Notes: generated by a model from the sequence alone, not told the origin. 64,000 nt of DNA from CBDDKU01 sp965230375 (GCA_965230375.1 CBDDKU010000015.1:62001-126000); one strand, 5' to 3'; shown: positions 1 to 8,931, numbered from the stretch's first letter. A program made the numbers and translations.

Positions 1-452
1 TGGTATGCTTCACCCCGTTTTTTTCGCATTTTGACGAGCATCTTAGCGCAATAGATAATGGAATCGTGCATTTTCTCGAAGTCTGTAAAGATGTATGGTT
101 GGTAGTCACGCTTGAAGTTTCCGATGAAATTCAAACGACTAGTCAAGTAGTCAAGTTCCTTTCGGATCCGACTTTCGATATCGCGGTACCATTTATTAGA
201 CTCATGGGTACGACCACGGAAATAGGGCCATAGTTCGCGGTATTCAGATTCCAGGACACCGATCATGAAATTTATGTCCATCATACGATCTGTCATGAAT
301 GCATTTGTATCTGCAATGAATTTATCTGCAGCTTTCTTCGAAGAAAATTCCTTGAGTTTTCCTGAAGGCAATCGCACCCGATGTTGTTTCCTTTTGGTGT
401 AAATCGAATGCGGTTCAGGAGCGTAGCCAAAATTTATTTTCAAGACTTTCAT
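1..452 (-). CDS. hypothetical protein, 3' end cut by window edge
   Basis: An open frame runs from ATG at 452 to the left edge: about 150 codons with no stop, so the C-terminus lies outside the window. The product starts MKVLKINFGYAPEPHSIYTK, is rich in Lys, Arg, Tyr and Phe, and has no signal peptide or membrane segment. The middle looks helical (around KWYRDIESRIRKELDYL). I do not recognise the family. The basic, aromatic-rich make-up suggests a cytoplasmic, possibly nucleic-acid-associated protein, but that is only inference. The frame is clean and codon use is ordinary, so I think it is a real gene. Confidence 0.6.
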   Translation of the reverse strand, partial: MKVLKINFGYAPEPHSIYTKRKQHRVRLPSGKLKEFSSKKAADKFIADTNAFMTDRMMDINFMIGVLESEYRELWPYFRGRTHESNKWYRDIESRIRKELDYLTSRLNFIGNFKRDYQPYIFTDFEKMHDSIIYCAKMLVKMRKKRGEAY

Positions 453-648
453 GTATCAAATATTCAACATGAAATTTCGACTTGCTTATTTTTTCCGGTA
501 TATTGATCTAGTAGTCAGACACTTTCGGAAACCCATTGTTCTATAATTTATATTATGTTAAGTAGCATTTTCCAAACCATCTCCCGCTGTCTAGTATAAT
601 GTGTGCTGCAAATATTTCGCGCAGAACATTCTATTTGATTTTTAAACT

Positions 649-667
649 GAAATACGGGCCGTATTTC
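649..667. repeat. 19-bp odd palindrome in intergenic region
   Basis: The sequence GAAATACGGgCCGTATTTC is a perfect inverted repeat with 9-bp arms and a single central base. The half-site GAAATACG recurs at 701-708. It lies in the 302-bp gap (453-754) between the partial gene and the small lipoprotein. No T-run follows on either strand, so an operator-like protein site or a short hairpin fits better than a terminator. The rest of this gap is AT-rich and I see no gene in it. Confidence 0.45.
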
Positions 668-754
668 TCCCCTGAAGTTGTACAGTGATTATTGCGCTGT
701 GAAATACGACAAGGAAATCTACTCAAGTCACTGTGTCGTGTACAGAACTAAATC

Positions 755-1123
755 TTAATTCTCCAGCGCCTGGCTTAGCGAATCTCTTTGAAATTTGAGC
801 ACCAAAAGAATACTGTCCTGGTTGGCGAGATTTACGCGAGCCTTATCGATGGTCACGCGTTTCATTTCGATATCCCGGCGTATTTTCGCTTTCATACCTT
901 CGGTATTGGCCATTTCCACGTTTTGCTCTAATTGCTCGATCTGCTCGCCCTGCTCTGTTATAATCTGAATTTCGGCGTCACGGCGGTCTTCCAGCATATA
1001 TATGGCGTGATCCAGATCTTTTAACCCTACGGTCCTTTCCTTCTCATCGGGAATTCCAACGCAGCTATTTAACATAATGTAGAGAGAAGCAAGGAAAAGT
1101 GATTTTGACAAAAGACGATTCAT
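755..1123 (-). CDS. small lipoprotein with coiled coil
   Basis: Using ATG at 1123 the product is 122 aa and starts with a lipoprotein-type signal (MNRLLSKSLFLASLYIMLNSC, lipobox Cys about residue 21). The rest is charged and helical, with Glu/Gln-rich heptad-like stretches (EQGEQIEQLEQNVEMA) typical of a coiled coil. The frame stays open upstream to 1231, but that would bury the signal peptide inside the protein, so the internal start is preferred. It is probably an inner-leaflet or outer-membrane-anchored periplasmic protein. I do not recognise the family. It stands alone, with a long non-coding stretch upstream. Confidence 0.65.
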   Translation of the reverse strand: MNRLLSKSLFLASLYIMLNSCVGIPDEKERTVGLKDLDHAIYMLEDRRDAEIQIITEQGEQIEQLEQNVEMANTEGMKAKIRRDIEMKRVTIDKARVNLANQDSILLVLKFQRDSLSQALEN

Positions 1124-1766
1124 TTCGCAAAAATAATTCCGAATGCGGAATTTCGAATGGGGAATGGCAACTTTCCTTTTCTTATCAAACTTCAGGCTGC
1201 CAGACCCAATATCCAAATTGGAGCCAAACACTCATCTAACCTTCTTTTTTTCCTTCTTTTAGCTCCCTTCGCACATGCAGACCCTTCGGAGAAAAATATC
1301 TCCGCTGGTCGTGATCCACTTTCAATAAATTTTGAGAAAGATGGATTGAAGCCAAAAGAAACAAAAGCTTTGTCCTAAATTATGCTTCTCCCCGCTCTTA
1401 TAGATTTCTAAAAGTCTATCAAAGTAGTCCCTGGTTTCCAGTTAATAATGTTTTGCGCTTAGAGCCAATTATGCGCATAACGCTTTATTTTCAATGGAAT
1501 TCGCATGATCCCTTCGCTTCACTCGGGATTCACATCCACCACCGGCCCGCAATTTAGGACGGGCCCGCGCTCAGGTCGCAGGAATCAATTCTTGAGGCTA
1601 GCTTTCATTGAAGGAGTTGGTAGCATTGAGCCCATTACAGGCACATTTTTTCAAATGACTCCGACTTATTGAAACTGTTAACGGCTCCCCGTTTTCCCAC
1701 CAGTGCAGTTGAATCAACTATTGCAGACGACCGACAGGGAGCGAAAGATTTGTTCAGCGTTTTGGA

Positions 1767-1792
1767 AGGCCGTTAAATTCTAAAAACGGCCT
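1767..1792. repeat. hairpin, 8-bp stem
   Basis: AGGCCGTT (1767-1774) and AACGGCCT (1785-1792) are perfect inverted arms around a 10-nt A-rich loop. It lies 34 bp before a second hairpin at 1827-1854. No gene ends close enough for it to be an obvious terminator. Confidence 0.5.
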
Positions 1793-1826
1793 GGAAAAGC
1801 ACCTTTGGGAAAACAGGGAATTTTTG

Positions 1827-1854
1827 TTCCTTTTGTTTCCATAGACAAAAGGAA
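1827..1854. repeat. hairpin, 10-bp stem, related to one at 48485
   Basis: TTCCTTTTGT (1827-1836) and ACAAAAGGAA (1845-1854) form a perfect 10-bp stem with an 8-nt loop. A close relative with the core TTCCTTTT...AAAAGGAA sits at 48485-48510, also inside a long gene-free stretch. Both probably belong to one dispersed intergenic repeat family. Confidence 0.5.
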
Positions 1855-2043
1855 AAGAAAGGAAAACGAATTGGGTCAGATTACTTGAGTTTGAATGAAA
1901 GCATCATCTATTCTATAGGAAACTCAAAATAGTTTTGAGCGCAAGAAGTCAGTTTCACTCAACACTACCGTTCATTCTTAATTCATAAACCAACGAGCTA
2001 AAAGCAAAAACAGTTGCCCCCTACTCTATTTTTGAATTAAACA

Positions 2044-2354
2044 ATACGAATCCCCTGCTTTTTACCAGCTCACAAGAAGTAGGAATTCTTAATACTTCGA
2101 AGCTGCAAAGAAGTGGTCAGTTCGAGCAAAAGCCGAGATTGTAAACGTCAGGGTGATTTACGACCCTAGAAGAGAGTCGTAACAAGAACCAATAAGGAGC
2201 TCAAGATTCCGTATAACTTCTCGATACATTTTCTCTTCGTTCCTCAGATAAAACACTCGAAGTGACTGATCAATAGTGCTTTAATTGATGTGTTAGGTAA
2301 TCGTTTACTTACTTCTTGCTTGAATTAAATATGTAAGCTTCTGGGGATTCGTAT
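2044..2354. repeat. pair of inverted arms about 311 bp end to end
   Basis: ATACGAATCCCC at 2044-2055 is exactly inverted at 2343-2354 (GGGGATTCGTAT). Inward of the arms, CAAGAAGTA (left arm, about 2072-2080) is repeated inverted near 2311-2320, so the arms remain related over some 40 bp with gaps. The interior has no open frame of note. This is the shape of a non-autonomous mobile element or its remnant, but I see no clear target-site duplication. Confidence 0.45.
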
Positions 2355-2360
2355 TAAACA

Positions 2361-2390
2361 AAAAGCCCTTCCAAAACTGAAAGGGCTTTT
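2361..2390 (-). terminator. strong rho-independent terminator
   Basis: A perfect 10-bp stem AAAAGCCCTT / AAGGGCTTTT with a 10-nt loop lies 24 bp past the stop of the TPR gene. T-rich tails on both strands mean it could act in either direction; the only adjacent transcription unit is the minus-strand TPR gene. Confidence 0.9.
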
Positions 2391-2414
2391 TTAAATATTC
2401 TGAGAAAGAACTCC

Positions 2415-3551
2415 TTAGTTCGCTCCTTCCATTTTCTTTTTGATCTCGAGATACTTATCATTCTCTCCGAGCAATCCGTAAAGCTGCTTCAACGATCCCA
2501 TTGCCGACATATCAGTTGGGTCGATCTCGTGCGCACGCTCCAGGTAAGGCTGAGACTTGATAAACACCTGCTTGGCTTCTTCTCTCGCTGCAGCGTATTT
2601 CGCATTGTCTTCGATAGAGTTGGCCGCGTCGTTCATCTCTACACCTTTGTTGAAGTAAAGCGCTCCAAGGTTGTAAACCGCATCGAAGTAATCAGCGTCG
2701 ATGTCGATAGCCTTTTGGTAAGCCGCAGCTGCTTCTTCTGTTCTTCCTAGGTTGTCGTAAACAACACCTAAAGAGAAGTGCAATTGCTTGTTATTTGGCT
2801 CTTTCTCAATCGCCAACTTCAAGTTGTTTTCCGCTTCTTCAAACTTGTCGTTTCTCAAGTAGTAGTTCAACTCGTAAACGATCAAGTCAGCGTCTTCCGG
2901 ATACTTCACACGACCTTCCTGCACTACAGCAAGGTACTCGTCATTCATCTCCTGACGTTGGTAAAGGTTTGCTAAGTACAAGTACATTTTTGGGCCGAGG
3001 TAATCTACTTCAATCGACTTCTTGTAGTAAGTGATAGCCGTGTCGTAATCTTCGGCTTGCTCAGCAGAAAGAGCTGTGTTGTATACAGCCAGGGTATCTA
3101 CGTAACCCATTCCTTCGGCAGCGTTAGCGCCAGCCATAAACAATTTTTGTGCTTTTGGATAATCCTGGTCATTGTATGCCTGGATACCCATGTTTATGAT
3201 TAGGTTTTGGGATTGAGCAGCACCCAACTTGTTTTCTTTTTCCCAGCGACCTTTTGTGTCGAGCTCGATGGCTTTTTGGTAAGACTCAAGAGCAGTAAGA
3301 GCTGCTGTACCTTTATCGATTCCGAAGTCTTCTGTGCTTACGGCAATACCTTGATAGATTTGACCACGGTATCTCCAGGTCTTCTCTTGCATCGACGTTT
3401 TTTCGTGCTCAGTAGCTGGCTCGATATATTCTACAGCTTTATCAAATTCACCTGCCTTCATCGAGTTGTAGGCAGATACAACTTTTGAACTTTGTGCCAT
3501 CGTCGCTGTTGCAGACGCAGCAGTAAAAAGAAGAATTAGTACGCGTTTCAT
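2415..3551 (-). CDS. exported tetratricopeptide-repeat protein
   Basis: The 378-aa product, from ATG at 3551, begins with a signal peptide (MKRVLILLFTAASATATMAQ). An upstream in-frame ATG at 3569 would add only six residues. The mature part is helical, with at least five TPR-like units; the clearest carry motifs such as HFSLGVVYDNLGRTEEAAAAYQKAI and YNLGALYFNKGVEM. TPR proteins are scaffolds for protein-protein contacts, so this one probably acts in the periplasm or at the outer membrane. The partner is unknown. It is monocistronic, with its own terminator, and diverges from the helicase gene across 186 bp. Function beyond the fold is not supported. Confidence 0.85.
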   Translation of the reverse strand: MKRVLILLFTAASATATMAQSSKVVSAYNSMKAGEFDKAVEYIEPATEHEKTSMQEKTWRYRGQIYQGIAVSTEDFGIDKGTAALTALESYQKAIELDTKGRWEKENKLGAAQSQNLIINMGIQAYNDQDYPKAQKLFMAGANAAEGMGYVDTLAVYNTALSAEQAEDYDTAITYYKKSIEVDYLGPKMYLYLANLYQRQEMNDEYLAVVQEGRVKYPEDADLIVYELNYYLRNDKFEEAENNLKLAIEKEPNNKQLHFSLGVVYDNLGRTEEAAAAYQKAIDIDADYFDAVYNLGALYFNKGVEMNDAANSIEDNAKYAAAREEAKQVFIKSQPYLERAHEIDPTDMSAMGSLKQLYGLLGENDKYLEIKKKMEGAN

Positions 3552-3701
3552 TCTGTGTTTTTTATGCATTAGCCCATCCCTTTCAAAATAAGTGCCAAAG
3601 GATGGTTTCGGCTCGCAAAATTAATGCTTTGGCCGTCTTCTGCAAGGAATAAGGATGTTTTAAGAACCTGTATTCCACATTTTAGAAAGGGTTATTTGCT
3701 C

Positions 3702-3733
3702 TTTTTGGGACACGCTTAGATTATTTACCTTCG
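3702..3733 (+). promoter_or_regulatory. candidate Bacteroidetes-type promoter for the helicase
   Basis: TTTTTG (3702-3707) and TACCTTCG (3726-3733) are 18 bp apart, matching the -33 (TTTG) and -7 (TAnnTTTG) elements known for the Bacteroidetes primary sigma factor. The expected start of transcription falls at or next to the ATG at 3738, so the mRNA may be leaderless. Confidence 0.55.
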
Positions 3734-3737
3734 GCTT

Positions 3738-6011
3738 ATGGACACTTTGGTGAAGAAGGAAGAAGAAAAATCGCCATCCCAGTTAGCGGCTGAGTTTATC
3801 GCTTCTACTAATAGGCATGTTTTTCTGACGGGAAAGGCTGGAACGGGAAAGACCACTTTTCTTCGGAAAATGGCTGAGGAAACACACAAGAAGTTTCTGA
3901 TTCTCGCTCCTACGGGTATCGCCGCCCTGAATGCCGGTGGTGTGACGATTCATTCTCAGTTTCTATTCCCACTTGGGGCGTTTATTCCCGAGATCGTGAA
4001 CTTAAGCGAATCAGATCATGGGCGGTTTTACACGCCCAAAACCCTAGCCATACGCCACCCGCTCAATGCGGTTCGTAAACAAGTGCTTCGCGATATCGAT
4101 CTTCTTATCATCGACGAAGTGAGTATGCTAAGAGCCGATATTCTCGACGCTATCGACGAGAGATTGCGATCGGTGCGCAGCTATCGCAGCAAACCTTTCG
4201 GTGGAGTTCAGCTCCTTCTGATAGGCGATTTGCTCCAACTCCCCCCTATTGTGAAAGATCAGGAATGGCGCATATTAAAGAAGTACTACCCTTCCATGCA
4301 CTTCTTTTCAAGTAGGGCTTTGCGGCAGGATGGATACGCCTATGTGGAATTAGATAAGGTGTACAGACAGGCAGATGAGCGGTTTATTTCCATCCTGAAC
4401 AACCTGAGAAACGATGCCTGCACTCAGGAAGATATTGAAGCGCTAAACGAGCACTACAATCCCGATGCCGACAGGATACCCAATACCATAACGCTCACTA
4501 CCCACAACCGTCAAGCCGATGGGATCAATCAGAAAGAGTTGGATGCCCTCGATGGAAAGGAGTCTCGGTTTTCTGCCAAGGTATCGGGCGACTTCCCCGA
4601 AGGGATGTACCCCATGCCTTCAGACCTGGCTTTTAAGGAAGGCGCGCAAATCATGTTTGTCAAGAACGACAACGCGGAAAATCGTTTCTACAATGGGAAG
4701 CTCGGTAAGATCGAGTCCATTGGAAAATCGCATATCGATGTGAAGCTGGCTGGCGAAGAGACGGTGATTAAGATAGAACCCATGGTTTGGGAGAATATCA
4801 AGTACACCGTTGACGATCAGAAAGAGCTTCAGGAAGAAAAGGTGGGGAAGTTTGAGCAATACCCGATCAAGCTAGCCTGGGCGGTTACGGTCCACAAGAG
4901 TCAAGGGCTCACCTTCGATCGTGCGATTATTGACGTGGGAAGCGCTTTTGCTCCCGGTCAGGTATATGTTGCCCTATCGCGATTGAGATCTTTGGATGGA
5001 CTCACACTCCGCACCAAAATTACCCCTTCGGCTATTTCTACCGATCGCGAAGTGCAATCTTTCCAATCTATCAGAGACAGGCAAACCGATTTGGAAACCC
5101 AGCTCCGACAAGGACAAAAAGTGTATCTCGAAGAAGGCTTGATTTCCACTTTCGACTTTGACCCCATCACCCGACAGATTACCTACATCCAGAATAAGTC
5201 GGGTAAGAAAATGGAGTTTGCCGAAGAAGATATGCGTGAGGCTCTGCCCAATTTGAAAATGAAATTTCTCTCGGAAATCAAAAACACGCAGATCTTTCAA
5301 AACCAATTGCGGATTCTTCTTCGAGATGAAGATTTCCATAAGCTTAAGGAGCGAATTGAGAAAGGAGCCGTTTACTACTTAAATCTGCTCTACGACGGGC
5401 TTTACGATTGCCTTTTGCATATGGAAGATGCGGCACAGTTTGCCCGCACCAAAACATACGTTGGTCAACTCGGTGAGCTCGATCAGCTCATTATGAAGTC
5501 GATTGCTCGGCTGCAGATGATCGGCCGAATGGTGAATTCTATTGTTGACCATGCTCCGCTCGAAGGTATGGCAGAAGACGGTCGGAAGCGACGTGCGAAA
5601 AGGGAAGCCTTTCTCGCCAAGATTGAAGCTCATCTCAAAGCCAATCCACGAAAGGGAATCTCAAAAACCGGAAAGCGCAAAAAGAAAGGTCCCACTCAAA
5701 AGGGTGCAACTTTTCAGGAAACGTATCGCTTAGTAAAAGATGGACTTTCGGTAAAGAATATCGCCATCAAGAGATCGCTGACAGAGTCTACGATTGAGTC
5801 GCATATCGCACGGGGTATTGGTGAAGGTGAGTTGGATTTGGACAAGTTCCTTGAAACCGCTCAAATCTCTGAGATTTCAGATGTCTTTGGAAAAGGTGGC
5901 GAACGCAATCTGGCTGATGTTCACGCAGAGATGAAAGGGAAGTATTCCTACGGTCAGTTGCGTATGGTTCAGTCGCATATGCGCAGACAATCAGGAGATT
6001 TGAAGGAATGA
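3738..6011 (+). CDS. PIF1/RecD-like DNA helicase with C-terminal HTH domain
   Basis: The product is 757 aa. It has a Walker A motif (GKAGTGKTT, residues 32-40), Walker B (LLIIDEVSML, about 125-135), a GDLLQLPP sensor-type motif, and late superfamily 1 motifs AVTVHKSQGLTFD and VYVALSRLRSLDGL. This is the layout of PIF1-like 5'-3' helicases. About 140 C-terminal residues are basic (GKRKKKG) and end in a helix-turn-helix (TYRLVKDGLSVKNIAIKRSLTESTIESHI) like the one at the end of RecQ-type helicases. It probably unwinds DNA in repair or at replication barriers. It stands alone in its transcription unit behind a good promoter candidate. Confidence 0.9.
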   Translation: MDTLVKKEEEKSPSQLAAEFIASTNRHVFLTGKAGTGKTTFLRKMAEETHKKFLILAPTGIAALNAGGVTIHSQFLFPLGAFIPEIVNLSESDHGRFYTPKTLAIRHPLNAVRKQVLRDIDLLIIDEVSMLRADILDAIDERLRSVRSYRSKPFGGVQLLLIGDLLQLPPIVKDQEWRILKKYYPSMHFFSSRALRQDGYAYVELDKVYRQADERFISILNNLRNDACTQEDIEALNEHYNPDADRIPNTITLTTHNRQADGINQKELDALDGKESRFSAKVSGDFPEGMYPMPSDLAFKEGAQIMFVKNDNAENRFYNGKLGKIESIGKSHIDVKLAGEETVIKIEPMVWENIKYTVDDQKELQEEKVGKFEQYPIKLAWAVTVHKSQGLTFDRAIIDVGSAFAPGQVYVALSRLRSLDGLTLRTKITPSAISTDREVQSFQSIRDRQTDLETQLRQGQKVYLEEGLISTFDFDPITRQITYIQNKSGKKMEFAEEDMREALPNLKMKFLSEIKNTQIFQNQLRILLRDEDFHKLKERIEKGAVYYLNLLYDGLYDCLLHMEDAAQFARTKTYVGQLGELDQLIMKSIARLQMIGRMVNSIVDHAPLEGMAEDGRKRRAKREAFLAKIEAHLKANPRKGISKTGKRKKKGPTQKGATFQETYRLVKDGLSVKNIAIKRSLTESTIESHIARGIGEGELDLDKFLETAQISEISDVFGKGGERNLADVHAEMKGKYSYGQLRMVQSHMRRQSGDLKE

Positions 6012-6030
6012 GTCTTACCATTTTCCGCCC

Positions 6031-6055
6031 TTCCCCGACCGAAAGCGTCGGGGAA
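6031..6055. repeat. GC-rich hairpin after the helicase gene
   Basis: TTCCCCGAC and GTCGGGGAA form a perfect 9-bp stem with a 7-nt loop, 20 bp after the helicase stop. No T-run follows, so it is not a textbook terminator. It could stabilise the mRNA 3' end or be a dispersed intergenic palindrome. Confidence 0.55.
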
Positions 6056-6238
6056 TGACGTGTTCCGTAGAAGGAGAAAATCGCTTCACCCCACTTTGAA
6101 ACAAGAATCTGGAGAAAAAGAATAATTTTTCACCAAACGCGTTGGTATTTACACTACTTAACAATCATTAACTAGCTAATCTTTTCCCTAATCCGAATCT
6201 AAGAAGTAGTTTCACCCCAATTCCAGCAATCTCGCCAT

Positions 6239-7588
6239 ATGAAGACCAAGTTCATATACATCGGTGGTGCAATCATCGCCTTAATTATCATCATTTTTAT
6301 TGCCACTTCGGGATCGAGTTCCGAGAATAATGGCATCCTAGTCCCTGTGAAGAAAGGAAAATTTGTAGTCGATATTTCTACTACAGGTGAATTAGAAGCA
6401 AAGAACTCCGTCGATATTCTCGGGCCGCAGGGTACGCGAGCCTACCGAATTTGGAATATGACCATTCAGGACATTATCGACGAAGGAACTTTTGTCAAAA
6501 AGGGAGAATACGTCGCATCGATCGATCCAACCGAGTTGACAAATAAAATCAAGGATTCAGAGCTGGAAATGGAGAAAATCGAATCTCAATACATCCAAAC
6601 TAAGCTAGATACGACCCTTGAAATGCGTAAGTCGCGCGATGAGCTGATCAACTTGAGCTATGCTGTAGATGAGAAAGAATTGGTTCTTGAACAGAGTAAG
6701 TACGAGCCACCCGCAACTGTGCGACAAGCTGAGATTGATCTGGCAAAGGCGGAACGTGCGCTAGAGCAAGCTACGGAGAACTACAAGATCAAAAAGGAAC
6801 AGAACATTGCGAAAATGCAAGAAGTGGCGCTAAACCGTCAGAAAGAAGAGCGCAATTTGCAGGGAATGCAACAGATGATGGAGACCTTCACTATTCTGGC
6901 TCCCGAAGATGGGATGTTGATCTACAAGAAGGATTGGGATGGACAGGCCGTCAAAAAAGGTTCTCAAATATCTGCCTGGGATCCGGTTGTTGCCACCCTA
7001 CCCGATCTTGCAGTAATGATTTCGACAACATATGTCAACGAAGTCGATATCAGAAGAGTACAAACGGGACAAAAGGTGGAACTCGGACTAGATGCCTTCC
7101 CTGAAAAGCATTTCAGTGGTGAAGTGATTAAGGTCGCAAATGTCGGAGAGCAAAGACCAAATTCCGATGCCAAGGTATTCCGCGTAACCATTGAAGTAAA
7201 GGAGCGCGATGACCTGCTGCGTCCTTCGATGACAACGAGTAATCGCATCATCACCTCAGAGCTAGAAGATGTAACTCATATCCCACTGGAGTGCCTTTTT
7301 AACCAAGACGATTCCATCACCTACGTGTTCGCTAAGCGCGGTTTGAACGTGGTGAAACAAGAAGTGATGTTGGGTGAAGCCAATCGCAATGAAGTGGTTA
7401 TCGAAAAAGGCCTGACCACTGATGATCAGGTGTACTTAAACCATATCAAGGGTATGGAAAGCGATGATGTGGAACTTCTGCCCGAGATGGATGGAAAGCG
7501 CAATCCCCAAAAAGAAGAAGCCCCGGAAGAAGTCAAGGCTGAAGATACAGTCATGGAAGGTGGGGAAAGAAAAGGACGTAGAAAATGA
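6239..7588 (+). CDS. periplasmic adaptor (HlyD/MacA-like) of an export system
   Basis: A 449-aa membrane-fusion protein. An N-terminal membrane anchor (about residues 5-22) is followed by a lipoyl-like half (GEYVASIDPTEL), a long helical hairpin (about 95-215) and the second half (LAPEDGMLIYKKDWDGQAVKKG). Beta-barrel and membrane-proximal parts come next (VSTTYVNEVDIRRVQTGQKV; GLTTDDQVYLN). Such adaptors bridge an inner-membrane transporter to a TolC-type channel. It is the first of three overlapping genes: its stop overlaps the permease ATG (ATGA). The short charged C-terminal tail is variable in the family. Substrate unknown. Confidence 0.9.
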   Translation: MKTKFIYIGGAIIALIIIIFIATSGSSSENNGILVPVKKGKFVVDISTTGELEAKNSVDILGPQGTRAYRIWNMTIQDIIDEGTFVKKGEYVASIDPTELTNKIKDSELEMEKIESQYIQTKLDTTLEMRKSRDELINLSYAVDEKELVLEQSKYEPPATVRQAEIDLAKAERALEQATENYKIKKEQNIAKMQEVALNRQKEERNLQGMQQMMETFTILAPEDGMLIYKKDWDGQAVKKGSQISAWDPVVATLPDLAVMISTTYVNEVDIRRVQTGQKVELGLDAFPEKHFSGEVIKVANVGEQRPNSDAKVFRVTIEVKERDDLLRPSMTTSNRIITSELEDVTHIPLECLFNQDDSITYVFAKRGLNVVKQEVMLGEANRNEVVIEKGLTTDDQVYLNHIKGMESDDVELLPEMDGKRNPQKEEAPEEVKAEDTVMEGGERKGRRK

Positions 7589-8931
7589 ATGAGCGTCTTC
7601 TTTCCAATTTCGCCATTGCGTTTGAAGCACTGATTAGCAATCGCACACGGTCGCTTTTAACGGCACTGGGTATCATATTTGGTGTGGCTGCCGTTATCGC
7701 CATGCTCGCTATCGGTAATGGAACCCAGCAGGAGCTAAACGAACAAATGCGCCTCGTTGGGGTCAACAACATCGTAGTAGAGCCTGTTATCGAGCAAACG
7801 GAAGAAGAAGTGAACGCAGAAGCGTCTTCAAATTCGAAAGAAAAGTACTCTCCCGGTTTGCGCTTAGATGATGTCGATGCGATTTCTGAAGTCATTCCTA
7901 ACGTCAGCAAGGTCAGTCCTGAGATTATTCTCGATACCTACATCATTAGCAATGGAATTAGAAGATCGGCGAAGATCGTTGGTGTAGCTCCAGTGTATTT
8001 TGAGATATTCAATTTCAATCTCGCTGAAGGGAAAATGTTCAACCCCACCCAGATTGAGAACGGAGCGCCGGTTTGTATTATCGGTAAGTCTATAAAGAAT
8101 CGCTTCTTCCCTACCGAAAATCCCGTCGGAAAAAAGTTGAAAGTTGGTCCCCGATGGCTCGAAGTCATTGGCGTGCTCGAAGAGCGCTTGATTTCCGAAC
8201 AGAGTCTTTCAAATCTCGGGATACGTGATTACAATATGGACGTGTACACCCCACTCCACACCATTTTGATTCGCTATGAAAACCGAGATTTGGTTACAGA
8301 AGGGATGATTCAGCAGGCTTTTATGGAAGGTGACGATGATGAAGGCTCTTCATCTTCTCAATCGACAGTAAAAAAGAACTACCACCAAATAGATCGCCTG
8401 GTGGTGCAAGTAGAAGATACGGAGCTGCTAAATCCTGTTGCGGAGATCATTTCGAGACTTCTTGCGCGAAAGCACTTTGAAGTAATCGATTATCAGATTG
8501 AAATACCCGAGCTCTTACTGAAGCAGCAGCAACGAAGCAATGAACTATTCAACTACGTTCTTGGAGCCATTGCTGGGATTTCCCTGCTCGTAGGTGGAAT
8601 CGGGATTATGAATATCATGCTCGCATCAGTTCTGGAGCGGATTAAGGAAATAGGTCTTCGTCTTGCTCTTGGAGCTCAGAAGAAAGACATCGTTCAGCAA
8701 TTTATGTTTGAGTCTGTTTTGATTAGTGTTTCAGGGGGAATTCTCGGTATTATTCTCGGAATATCCCTGGCCTATATGGTCAGCCAGCTGGCCGGTATCA
8801 AAACGGTTATCTCGCTCGCATCTATCGTTATTTCATTTGGCGTTGCTGCAGCTGTTGGGTTGATTTTCGGTATCACTCCCGCGCGAAGAGCAGCTAGTCA
8901 AAACCCAATAAATTCACTCCGCTATGAATAA
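7585..8931 (+). CDS. MacB/FtsX-type ABC permease without ATPase domain
   Basis: The 448-aa product has an N-terminal membrane helix (about residues 20-42, TRSLLTALGIIFGVAAVIAM). A large periplasmic MacB-PCD domain follows (about 43-320), then an FtsX domain with three membrane helices. The FtsX signature VGGIGIMNIMLASVLERIKEIGLRLALGAQ is clear but split here only by description. E. coli MacB carries an N-terminal nucleotide-binding domain that is absent here. No ATPase gene lies in this operon or elsewhere in the window, so the ATPase must be encoded outside it. It overlaps both neighbours, so translation is probably coupled. Confidence 0.9.
   Translation: MNERLLSNFAIAFEALISNRTRSLLTALGIIFGVAAVIAMLAIGNGTQQELNEQMRLVGVNNIVVEPVIEQTEEEVNAEASSNSKEKYSPGLRLDDVDAISEVIPNVSKVSPEIILDTYIISNGIRRSAKIVGVAPVYFEIFNFNLAEGKMFNPTQIENGAPVCIIGKSIKNRFFPTENPVGKKLKVGPRWLEVIGVLEERLISEQSLSNLGIRDYNMDVYTPLHTILIRYENRDLVTEGMIQQAFMEGDDDEGSSSSQSTVKKNYHQIDRLVVQVEDTELLNPVAEIISRLLARKHFEVIDYQIEIPELLLKQQQRSNELFNYVLGAIAGISLLVGGIGIMNIMLASVLERIKEIGLRLALGAQKKDIVQQFMFESVLISVSGGILGIILGISLAYMVSQLAGIKTVISLASIVISFGVAAAVGLIFGITPARRAASQNPINSLRYE

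Larger units (their letters stand above)
1124..2414. other. 1.3 kb non-coding stretch rich in inverted repeats
   Basis: No convincing gene is present; the one open frame above 60 codons (1157-1378, plus) runs through low-complexity, palindromic sequence and resembles no protein. The stretch contains several hairpins, an approximately 311-bp pair of inverted arms and a terminator, listed separately. Around 2105-2270 it also holds sequences of the type GTCAGTTCGAG, CTTCTCGATACA and CTCGAAGTGAC. From memory these resemble short dispersed intergenic palindromes in Flavobacteriales genomes, but I could not check this. Confidence 0.6.

Noticed and set aside
1157..1378. 73-codon plus-strand frame in the long gene-free region
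   Set aside because: Runs through palindromic, low-complexity DNA, has no plausible start context, and the product resembles no protein.
3738..6011. Helicase as part of a DNA defence system
   Set aside because: PIF1-like helicases are common housekeeping enzymes, and no nuclease, methylase or other defence gene is adjacent.
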